Assembly (NCBI RefSeq): GCF_000002235.5
Contig: NW_022145613.1
Span: 3,152,001 to 3,216,000, forward strand
Length of the DNA: 64,000 bases
Reading direction: 5' to 3'
DNA from: Strongylocentrotus purpuratus
Taxonomy: Eukaryota; Echinodermata; Echinoidea; Camarodonta; Strongylocentrotidae
This document shows positions 23,501 to 35,500 of the stretch, piece by piece (position 1 is the first letter of the stretch; every line of letters begins with the position of its first letter). The translations under genes were made by a program, and so were the position numbers. The notes under the pieces were generated by a model. It did no database searches. It was given only the letters and a program-made list of their open reading frames with translations, and was not told where the DNA came from.

Positions 23501-26500
23501 TTGAACAGACTTCAAGCAGTACAGAATGCAGCAGCTATTGGGCTGAGGAAGCATGATCTCATCTCTCCTGTCCTGGCTGAGCTGCATTGGCTTCCTGTCA
23601 AGAGCAGAATTGAATTCAAGGTCCTGCTGCTCCTTAGGCGATTCATTATCAGATCCCAGGATACTGTATGTGTCCTCTTTAATTGAGCGGCGTCACCTTC
23701 GCCCTGGACTTCGCTGATCTAGCCTTACTCTCCAGATGCCCATTACTCATCCCAAGGGATATGGAGACCGGGCATTTTCCTCTATTACTCCTCGCCCGTA
23801 GAACTCCCTCCCATCATTTCTCTGCGAAATTGACAACCAGGACCACTTCAAAGCTTCGCTCAAGACTCGGATCTTCCTTCAGACATTTAAATGTTAACTT
23901 TATTGGAGGAGCTCGATCGCGCCTTTGAAAGTTTTTTAAAAACAGATATATGGCGCCATACAAATGATGTGAATCGTCATCATTGACTGTGGATATACAT
24001 ACTTACCATTACAACACTGCCTTTAGGTACTTTGTATCCACATATATCCATCTCATGAGGTAAAAGTCTATGCAAATGACCAACAGGAGGGTTGATTCTA
24101 AGAGTCTCTTTCAAAACCTGAAAAAGAAGACAGTCAATAATATACATTTGCTAAGAACTTTCAGCATTCTATCGTTGTAGATTAAAAATGGATTTCCTCA
24201 AAGATGAAGGGAAACTTAAAAATCATACATACATATCCTGTAAATAAATGCCCTGTAAGGTAACAGGCATATGAAATAAGGTTCAAAGCTCCTGAGTATG
24301 CATGTTTGAGAAGTATATTTATGAACTAGGAAATCCAGAAGTTTAATCAGTAACAAATTATAAACATTGATGCTACAGCAAGGCCTTCACAAACGGTTGC
24401 CATAAGTAAGATACCACTTTTTTTTAAATTGTAAAAAACAACAACATAGTATTGGGTCTTCATCGGACATTGTTTTTGTGAATGAAACTTTAGTCCTACA
24501 GTTCATAACAAAAAGTTTAACCTCTTGATGTAAAAAGAAAAGAATTACAGTCTTACCAAGGTTAGATACTTCATCTTGCCGACATCTGAATATTCAACAT
24601 AGTTTCTCCCTTTCAATACAGTATCAATTTCATCACGGAGTCTGTGTAAAAATAAAAAGATCAAAAGGATTTATAAATATCCTTTAGTTTTAATAAATTG
24701 ATTTCTTTAGGATCAGCAGGTATCAGTAATATTTCTACTGAACAAAAAAAATCACAATAATTGTTAACTGAGAAGGTAAATTAAGCAAATTGATGAATAC
24801 CAGAAAAAGTTTCTAAACGTGAGTTTAGTAGTATATCAGAAAATTGTAATAAAGGTAATTTTGACTTGGATCAGAAAATAAAACAGCAAAGGTGCCCGAA
24901 AGAAGCAATTCTATTTGTCAATATAAATCTCTGATACCCCTACAAAAAATTCATCATTTATAACTTCATCAGCTATTGCAATTAACAAAAAAAATTAAAA
25001 AACATGAGGTCTGATAAGGAGAAAAAATCTGAACCATTATTGTTTCAATCCCTAAAAATAATCCTGATCGCACTTATATACAATAATTTTGTGGTATAAA
25101 AAAAAATTATAAGGGAGGTACATAGTATGTAAGGATATGGTACCATTAGATTTATAGGGGAGGTACATCTATTTGAAGATACCATACTTACTTTTTCATG
25201 ACTTGAGGATTTCTACCAAGATGAAGAAGAGTGAAGGAGAGAAGATTGGCTGTTGTTTCCTGACCTGGTGGGTACAAATATCATTGAAATGTATTATCTT
25301 TCAACATTGTAGCATTCAACAATAGATGGTAGATATAAACACCAATCTACAAATTACAAAGAGATCAACCTGACTTCCAAAAACATCCCTGTCATGTTAT
25401 ATTTACACAAATTCTGTTCATATATAAAGTGCGACCCAGAAAAAAACAAAATCGAGAGTTAATGATGTTTTATCATAACTTAATCTCAATTATAATTAAT
25501 AAATGACACATATTTTTAAAGCTTAGATCCTCCTCTTTCATTTGATGCAACTCATATGATGCACATTTCATGCATGAGTGATTAAAAGCAATTTGAAGGA
25601 AGGAAACCAAAAAGTCATTTGGCGGGCGGTATCTGAATTTCGAAGAAATATTCACATTTCTAGAAAGTTCAGTTTCTGCCCTTTCATATGACACCTCAAT
25701 CAGGAAAAATGAGCAAGGAATAACAAAGTTCTGTTTGTTCAAAGTGATGCTTTCATTTCCATGATTCAATTAAAAAAGTTTGTTTTCACTGGCTGCCTGC
25801 CGTAGCAACAAGCAGGATCGACAAAAGACTTAACTCCATTTCATTGACAATCAGCCACGCATGAAGTCTTTCGTCTATGTCTGATCGTCAACGAAATGGA
25901 GTTAAGTCTTTATCAATTCCGTTTGTTGCTACGGAAGGCAGCCAGTGAAAACAAATTTGTGTAATCACTTTATGGAAATGCAAGCATCACTTTAAGCAAA
26001 CAGAACTTTCTAGAAATGTGAATTTTTCTTTGAAATTCAGATACCGCCTGCCAAATGACTTTTTGGTTTCCTTCCTTCAAATTGCTTTTAATCACTCATG
26101 CCTGAAATATGCATCATATGAGTTGCATCAAATGAAAGAGGATCTAAGCTTTACAAATATGTGTCATTTATTAATTATAATTGTGATTAAGTTATGATAA
26201 AACATCGATAATTCTCGGTTTTGTTGTTTCTGGGTCGCACTTTATAGTCTTGTTTTGAGGCCCCTTAAAATCTACTGTCTGATTTCTTTAATTTCAGTCA
26301 ATATTCAGTTTTATTACAGCAGGGTTGCGCCTTCGTCAACAAAGTGCTATCTTAGGGCCTGGCATAATAAAGGAACAATACATAACATTTGCACACTCTA
26401 TAAGTATAAATTGCACACAACAGCAGTTATAAAACATAAGAAACTTGGATTATGAATGGTGACAAATGACTGATTATACACATACCGTAAATAATTAAAT

Positions 26501-29500
26501 TAAATAAATTGTTTAAAATATTAAAATAGAATGTTTGCTGTCGTTCTATAAAAAGGGGGACTGCGCCATGGAGCAATTTTACAAACCAAAACAGAAGCAA
26601 TTTTTAAAATTCAAGTTTGATTGCAATCCATTAAAAGGTTCTCAGAATATTGTGATTGAAAGCTACGCTTCATATACATGTTTGACCCTTAATCTTTGAC
26701 CTCATGAACCCAAAATCTAATCAATTCATTGGCTCTGCAAGATACATACATGACCCAAGTTTGGCGGGAATCCATCAATGGGTTCTTGAGATAACGCGAT
26801 CACAAGCTTTTTTTGCATACATATTGAGCCCTGTGACCTTTGACCTTGGATCTTGTGACCTCAAAATCTAATCAGTTCATTGGCTCTGCAAGTTACATAC
26901 ATGATCCAAGTTTGGTGGGAATCCATCAATGGGTTCTTGAAATAACGCGATCACAAGCTATTTTTGCATACATAATGAGCCCTGTGACCTTTGACCTTAG
27001 ATCTCGTGACCCCAAAATCTAATCAGTTCATTGGCTCTGCAAGATACATACATGATTCAAGTTTGGCGTGAATTAATCAATCGGTTCTTGAGATAACGCG
27101 ATCACAAGAACGGGACGTACGGACGGACGGACGGACAACCCGAAAACATAATAACGTAGTAACGATACCTTTTCATAATAATAATATTATAATTAATAAA
27201 GATAATAATAATAATATAATAATGATGTTAGTTACAATTGTAATTATAACCATAATAATAATAACAATAATAATAATCATAATAATAATCATAAAATTTA
27301 TAATAATAACAATTATAATCAAGCTCAAGTTCAAGTTCAAATTATCGATACTGGTTAAATGTTATATACATATGTATATAATGTGTACCGCAATACCATG
27401 TAACACAATAAATTTCCCTTGTTAATAATAATAATAATAATAAGACTATAATAGCAATGATAATAATGCAATACATTTTCGATACTTGTAAAATTTATAT
27501 ATATATGTATATACCATGCAACACAACAAATTTCCATTGTTAATAATAATAGTATTAATCATAATAATAATAAGACTATAAAGCAATGATAATAATGCTA
27601 TACATTATCGATACTTGTAAACTCCTATAGTCATTCCACCTAACTTGATATACATTTATATTATTTTCGATGCATGACTATATATTTTTTTATTTATTGT
27701 TAATTGTTTATTTTTGTTTACTGTCAACTCAAAAATTCATTCATTTGATTTTTGTATGAGCGTATTATGTTAAATATATGTGTATCGCAATACCATGTAA
27801 CACAATGAATTTCCATTGTTAAATGGACAATAAAGATGAACCTTATCTTATGAACCTTACCTTTGTAGCGGAAGCATAAAAAGTAAAATATAAACAGTTG
27901 GATTACATTTGCAGTCTGTTCTAAGATAGCATGTATTGTAGGAATTATTTCACATAAACACAATTTTTCTCACACTGACATTTATATCAACTTCCTTGCT
28001 AACCTTTCATACTGTAAAAGCAGATTTACCTCATAAACTTTGGAAATAAACTTCAGAAATAGCCTATAATATGCAAAGCGGTCAACCATCTCTTTTGGAA
28101 AATCAGTACCGATGCATCCTTAGTAGGCATAGTACTATAACGGTGATTTGTGGAAGTGTGTTAAACGTAAAATGTGTAATCAGGTTTTTATAGATACTGT
28201 ATATTGTCAATCAGATCCCATCCACGTCTGGATACCAACCTTTAAAGTCGTCATCTGAAAGATGAACTTGAGTTTTGAGTTATCAGAATTGGATTAAGGG
28301 TGCATGGCGACAGACAGCTGACCACTAAATCAGTTTATTATAAGAATAAGAAAAGCAAGATGGTGCACAAAAAAACTTACCAGCTCCGAAAAAGGTAACG
28401 AACTCATCGACCATATCTTCTAAGTCAAAGTCTTTGATTCCTTCCAAGTTGTTTGACTCCTGGAGGATGTAAGTTAGAATGTCTTGAGGAACTTGGTCAC
28501 CCCGTCTAAGAGCATCTATACGAGCCAAGATGCAACGCCGACCCACCGCTCGGATCTCATTAGCTGCAGCTCGAACCTCATGTTTGTATTTGATGTCTTT
28601 GGGAAGGATGCTGTACTGTAAAGTAAGAATACATTAATAAACACATACATTATTCATACAGTAGGCTTGCGGGTGCACCATGGGAGAGAGAGAGAGAGAG
28701 GGTTGAGGAGTCCTGAAAAGACTCAGACTCTGTAATCTTTCTTGGAGGTGTGTAATCCTGAAAAGGACTGTTTTGTTATCTTTCTTAGCTTATAGCTCTA
28801 AGGAGAAATATCCCAATCGCTGAGTCTGAAGCTGGTTCTGTGCTCCTTGAGTCTTGTTTCCAGATTTCTCCCTGTTTCACCAATGTAGATTTTTCCACTT
28901 TCGCATGGTATTTTGTAGACACCAGCTTTCTTGTGGTTTGGATGCTTATCTTTGTGGGAGTGGAGTATCGAATGGAGTTTGTTGGAGGAACTGTGTCGAA
29001 CTTGGATGTCTGCTGCTTGAAGGATACGTTGAATCTAGTGAGAGGCTTGACCGGTATAGGGAAGAACAACAATTTGCTTCGGTGGTGTAGCTGCGGGTTG
29101 GTCCTCTTCCGGGGTGGTGTTGGCTGCGGGCTTGTTGGCTACCCGTCGAACCCTCAAAGCAGCCGCCAGCCTCACTGCTACAACGAAAGCAGACGACAAC
29201 AGACTACAACGCCGCCTACGTCAGGGACACACACAGCGTCTCGCCGACAACAAACCCCACTCATAGATTGAAAACTCTCCGAAGTCCGCAACCCGGAGAC
29301 TCCAGCCAAGACGGACAGTCAGACGAACAAGCCGACCATCCTTGTCCATCCCCCGATGACTCAAGCCCACACAGTTACCTATTTTCCCCTGACGTCCGCA
29401 CCCCGGTGACTTAAGCTCACGCACGCCAGCTATTCTCCACTCCTGATGACGGATAGTCAACCTGTTCTATAACTATAAGCTAAGAAAGATAACAAAACAG

Positions 29501-31544
29501 TCCTTTTCAGGACTACACACCCCCAAGAAAGATTACTGAGTCAGAGTCCTTTTCAGGACTCCTCAACCCTTTCTCTCTCTCTCTCACATGGTGCACCTGC
29601 AAGCCTACTGTATATCTACATCCAGCGCTCAAAATACACGGGGGCGGTGGGCGATTCGCCCCCGTGAGCAGTGGTTATAGGCCTACTGCGCCGTTAGTAG
29701 CGGTGCGTGTGCACGCTGCCGCGCCATGTCTGCTGGAGCTGGAGGCGATCGGGCAAGGGCAGAAACATGGTCATGGCCTGGAGAAGTTTTTCGTTGTTAG
29801 CAAATAATGAACCTCGACCAGTAAATCAATATTAGGGACTTTTAGATTTGCACGATGAGAACGTGGACTGCAACGTGTGACCTCCTTTTAAGGCACTGAC
29901 AGTGCTTAAAAGGACGTCACATGTGATTGCCAGTGCCTTAAAAGGACGTAACACGTCCACGTCCACGTCCACGCAAATCTAAAAGTCCCTTTTGAGGAGA
30001 AGAGGAAGACCAAAATGTCGTGGAATGATATGGTAACATGGGCAGATCTACGGCGGGGGGGGGGGGGGTGGGAGGAGGGGGGCCCTCCTCCCACCCCCCC
30101 CCCCCCCGGCCGCGAATTTTTTTTTTCCCAAACAGGTTTACCTATGAGAGTAAAATCCTGCCTCCTGATTGGTTCAGAGGTATACGCATCATGAATATTC
30201 ATGACTGAGCTGAAAGATACTAGTAGTATTACGCATGCGCGTGACACCAGGCGAAGCTGCTCATGCAGCTCATCGAAATCAAGTTTGAGTTCGTTGATGC
30301 AGCGCAGCTATAGTACGTAGGCTATACACTGCATACATGGATATGCATGCGCCATGCGCATTGATTGGCTCTAAGTTATAACTTTTACATGAGCTATAGT
30401 ATTATGGCGGAGTCTACAAGTACAACTCTCTGCAATTTTGGTCGCTCTAAAGAAGAGAATACCGATTTCTTCTGCAAGAACCATACAAGTCTTTATGTAA
30501 GTACCACAATATTATTGTGAAATTGTAAATCGGCCCATCCCATTTTTATGTTAATGCTTTGAAATTGTCAGTAGACTATATAGTGTCAGTAGGTTATGTT
30601 ATTATGTATTCTGAATTAGTCTCAAAAGCAGTGACACATGCATGCAATATAATTTATATGGAGTCTCAAATTTAGTTGACAGAGGCAGTGAAATAAATGT
30701 GTGTGGGGATTGTATCTTAATAACAGAAAATGTAAAATCATATCCTGTGCATGTCATATCAAGTTTAAATTCATGAAAGTAGGTCAAAGGTTATGAACCT
30801 GCTGTTTGTATTTATTGTTGAAAGCTCAAATTAATGCAATGAAATGGATGTCCTTTAAATATTGTTTTGATTCTGATTTAAGTAAGATAATCTTGAGAAA
30901 AGAAGTTTGAAGATATAAAGATTGAAAAGGACTTAGTCAGATATTCATGTTTAAATAAGAGATGAATCAGTGTAATGTGCACTTGGTATGCATATTAATA
31001 ATAAAAGCTTGTCTTTGACATGTGTGTAGAGCCTGTATATATTACTTTATGTCCTTTGTTTTCTTTGGCCAGGTTCATCTGTCACAAAGGAACCAGAACC
31101 ACTGATATGTTTGTTTGTTTTGTTTTATTTCCACTTTTTCATATCAATACAAAGAAACATACAAATAAATATGATGGATAACATGTAAGTTTGACAAAAT
31201 TTGTTTCTAGTTAAAATAAAAGTTTCATACAAAAGGAAAAAGCAGGAGACCACATGTCGTAAGCGTACATGCTTGAACATGACCGTGGCCTCTGCCGAGT
31301 TAACAAAATAAAAGAACAACCCATGCAACTGCATTGTATTCAATGTTAAATAAGATAAAAGTGAAGTGATTAAAAGTGAGCATGGCCAGAAGCGGATCTA
31401 GAGGGGGGGGGGGGGGGGGGGGGGGTTGGGGGGGGGGTTGCAACCCCCCCCCAAAAAAAAAAATCCGGGGACCATTTTTTAAAATCTTATCTTTTTTTTT
31501 AAAACTTGTAATTTTATTTTATTCTATTTCTATGTATTTATTTC

Positions 31545-31587
<43 letters not shown>

Positions 31588-31740
31588 TCTTTTTGGGGGG
31601 AGGGGAGGGGGGGGGGGTTGGGCGAACAAATGGCACAGAGTCCCTTGCCCCCCCCCCCATCAGCTTTTTTGAGGACACGGGCCACCGCCGAAGTGACAAG
31701 CTAGGCCAGCGTTGCCGATTCTCATCCCCCAAATCCCCAC

Positions 31741-31800
<60 letters not shown>

Positions 31801-32484
31801 AAAAAGAACGCACGCTGGAGAGAAACCCTTTCAAGTGCAAATATTGTGAGAAGATATTCAACTCATCTGGTAACTTAACCAAACACATGATAACTCTGGA
31901 TATAACTGTGTATTTAACTGTTACTTGATTTAAAAAGACGTTATCATGCACTGCTTTTTATGGTCTCCATTGTGTTAATAGATGCCAGGAAAACATGACA
32001 TACGGGGTTCAAATAAACACCCAAAAAAAAATCGGCTCGCCGCTTCGCGGCTCGTGGACGATGCTCCGCATCGTCATTATTGGTCAACCCCCCCCCCCTG
32101 AGCAAAAAGCTAGATCCGCCCCTGATGGCTGAATTAATTTTGAGTGAAAATAACAAAACAAATTTAGTGAAATATTTCATGTTGAGAAGTGCATTTGTGC
32201 AAGGTGCAAAAATTAGCTTGGTGGAACAAAAAAGAGACTAATACCGTGATATTAATTGTGTGTTGGTTTCAGTTACGGGTGATAATATTAAATGTTTGTC
32301 AAGATATCATGCTCGGAGCAACACAGTGGCTTTGACCCACATCCAACCATCTCATGTCGGACCATCCTGATAAGATAATTCATACCCCTTGTGTGTGTCT
32401 ATTGTGTATTCTTGACAGCTAGTGTGTGCATTTGTTGCTTATGTGTTTGCAAATACATGAGGGTGGGTGGGTGTGTGTGTTTAT

Positions 32485-32519
<35 letters not shown>

Positions 32520-35500
32520 AAGAGAGAGAGAGAGAAAGATAGTGTTTGTATGTATAGCCTATGTGTGAAATTGGAATATTAGTGTGTGTACTGTAAGTGA
32601 ACTCTTTGAGAAAAAAAATCCGCAGTGTAAAACTATATAAACCAAGCACCAGAATAACCAGAAATGTTCAAAAACAAACAGACCCCCCCCCCTTCCCCCA
32701 ATAAAAATCCCCTCGCACCACAGCTAGCTCACATACATTTTGTACACCTTAAAATGGCCAGCAAAACTGAAGTCCACGCGCATGCGTAATACATATACTA
32801 GGTACTGCAGCTCAGCCACAGTGCTGTGAACTCAGCTCGTGAATATTCATGACGCGTATACCTCTGAACCAATCAGGAGGCAGGATTTTACTCTCATAGG
32901 TAAACCTGTTTGGGAAAAAAAAATTCGCCCCCCGGCCCCCTTGGGCTGCCAAGTGAAAATGTGATATTAAAGCGGGGGGGGGGGGGGGGGGGAGGGGATT
33001 CTGGAGAGGAGGACTACTAATCTATTTTATTTTGTTCAGGGGGCGGGGGGAAGTGAAACGCCATTTTAGCATGACTTTCTTTTTAACTCTTACCTCACCT
33101 ATCTCAGATAACCCTAAGTTTTTGGATGCTGCTTTATATGTAGTTGATAATGCATGATTAAAATAAAGAGAGAGAGAGAACCACCATCATTTTGCAATGG
33201 TTCAGGGTTCGTAATGTAATGTACTGTAATGTAATGTACATTTGAAACCATTTCTTAGCCTAAAAAATAGCAAAACTATTTTTGAGGAAAAGCATTATAC
33301 TGAATTAAATAAAGAATAATAGCTTTATATTGGATCATACTAATACTGATACGGGCTAAAGACAATGTGGTATTTGTATAGAGGTATTCCAAAATGACAT
33401 TCTGATAATCAACATTTGTTCTGGTATCATCTTTATGATTTCTTAACGTGACATAGCTTCTTTTCCCTCTGCAAACAAAACAGAAAACAAGGTTATTCAA
33501 TAAAAGGACCATGCGACAAATAATCATTGTGATTCAAATTGATGCAAGGATTTTTTTGAATAAGCAATGCTTTTCACCAGAATCTTCTTTGTAAAAACGA
33601 CTTTTACAAATCTCAGCCATGCAATTCTGCCACTGTGCTGTAAGATCACTTTGAGATTAGGAGAAGTGTATTATGTAATGGGTATTTTAAATTGAATGGA
33701 ACGTCTTAACTCAGTAAGCATGGCTGAGATTTGTAAAAGTTATTTTTACAAAGAAGATTCGGGTGAATAGCAGTGCTTATTCAAACAAATATTCGCATCG
33801 ATTTGAATCACAATCATTATTTGTCGCTTAATCCCTTTTAATGAACATGTTTTCTTTTTCGTTTGCAAGGGGAGAAGAAGATATGTCACGTTAAAGACAT
33901 CATAAAGATTAGTGTTGTATGCGTATATATTATATACACAGGCCAGTAACAGCTATGTAGCTTGTAAATTTGTAAGAGGGAAAATGCTGATTGAAATGAT
34001 AATGATGAAATAGCAAATAATTGAGGAGTATCATAGGTACCAATTCAATGGATATTTGTATAAAAAAGAGCCCCCGTCAGTAATAAAAGAGCCCCCGTGA
34101 GAAGGCTCACGGGGGCTGTTTTTTCGGGGGAAGAGCCCCCGTGGACAAAAAATTAATTTGAGCCCTGTCTACATCACCATGCAAGCCGACACTTACAAGC
34201 AGCAACATACATTATTAATATACAGCTAACCCATTGTTTTATCCAAATACCTTGAAAAGAGACACATACACTGTATTAAATATCACCCTATAATTTCTTG
34301 TTCCTTAATGAGTAAAGATACATTTTTAATGTATCACATTGTCATACATGAATCCCTATCCCCATCATAACTTAGATATTTACTAATTCTGTTTGCAGCA
34401 GTAGATAACTCTAAAAGAAACAGTTGGATGTGAGCCTAATAGGAGGGTATTTGGAAAGGCATTCAACTAAATATAGGAAACATCATTCTAGAAGGCAGAT
34501 GAATTTACTTCACTCACAACTACATTTACATAATTGGCCAAACTGAATAAAACTGTAATGCTAACAAAGACTAAATAACACTGACCAAGAAGATTGAAAT
34601 AGTGAAATATTGTAGAGTAAGCGCTATGAGCAACCAGCAGAAGTTGGCACTGGCGCTATACAACAAGCCACTATTATCATCATCATCTAATATTGTGAAA
34701 TATCAACTACAAATATCATCCCAGGAAACAAACGTATGGAGGGGGGGGGGGTGGGATCATTTGGGATTCTGACCCCTATATGACACGTGGTCTGTGATTG
34801 ACATACCTTTAATAGTGGACGTCTGTAAACAGAATTCACGCCAGACAAAACCTTTGGAAGGAGCTGGCAAAGAGGGGAATCTGGGTTCCCAATGATATCA
34901 TCCTCCATTCCAAATCCAACCTAAAAAATACACAAATACTTTGAAATCAATACAAAAATCATATTACAACACAAAATATGTACTTTAAAGCTACATGTAT
35001 CACCATTGTAACCGCAATGGGGGGACAATGGTCCCAGTTGATTCACACAAGTCATGTACTACATGTATTTCTACTCAGGTACCCTATAAAAGGCAGATTT
35101 AAAAGTATGAAAGAAAATATGAATAAAATGTGTAAAAGAGACCAAAAAAAGCATTTGATTTTTTCAGTAGCTGTGATTCAAAGTACACCAAAGTATGCTC
35201 TAGATCAAGAAGTCCAAGAAAGCTTAGCCAATGGTTTAGATACATGTAGCTTCCGTAATCATAATACCACAAATGAAGTCATTAAGCAATTTTGAGATAA
35301 CATTATCATATTGAGAAGAAAGCCCAGACAATGCAGGAATAAACGAAATTAAACTAAAGCCATTTTTAAAAAGGAATAGCATTCTGAAAATTATGTTATT
35401 ATGTTAGCAAAAAATATTTCAACTGTCATAACAAACTGAAATTAGAAAAAGTCATTGGTTAATTTGTGCACAAAGCTGGCTGTTTAAATGTACAGTTAAG

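Larger units (their letters stand above)
26550..27882. repeat. TGCCTCCG-family element split by a later insertion
   Basis: The left part (26,550-27,150) has the family's ~145-base units and ends GAAAACATAAT. The family's right end, TTTGTAGCGGAAGCATAAAA, appears only at 27,864. The ~710 bases between are microsatellite, a tandem repeat and a LINE/SINE tail, so they arrived later. Confidence 0.7.
30112..32928. mobile_element. Nested 2.8-kb inverted-repeat element
   Basis: Long inverted ends (~130 bases) start GCGAATTTTTTTTTCCCAAA. They share TTACCTATGAGAGTAAAATC and GATTGGTTCAGAGGTATACG and extend to ACGCATGCGCG. The interior holds a plausible start exon, a C2H2 zinc-finger relic and G-run/C-run debris. 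The class is unknown. Confidence 0.7.
29623..34167. mobile_element. 4.5-kb composite hAT element with perfect 8-bp target duplication
   Basis: The left end CAGCGCTCAAAATACACGG and right end (complement CAGGGCTCAAATTAA) are hAT-type termini. TCTACATC flanks both sides (29,615-29,622 and 34,168-34,175), a perfect 8-bp target duplication. Subterminal CCCCCGTG/CACGGGGG palindromes occur at both ends. No hAT transposase is seen; the interior is filled by other repeats, including a nested inverted-repeat element. It lies in P450 intron 6. Confidence 0.82.
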
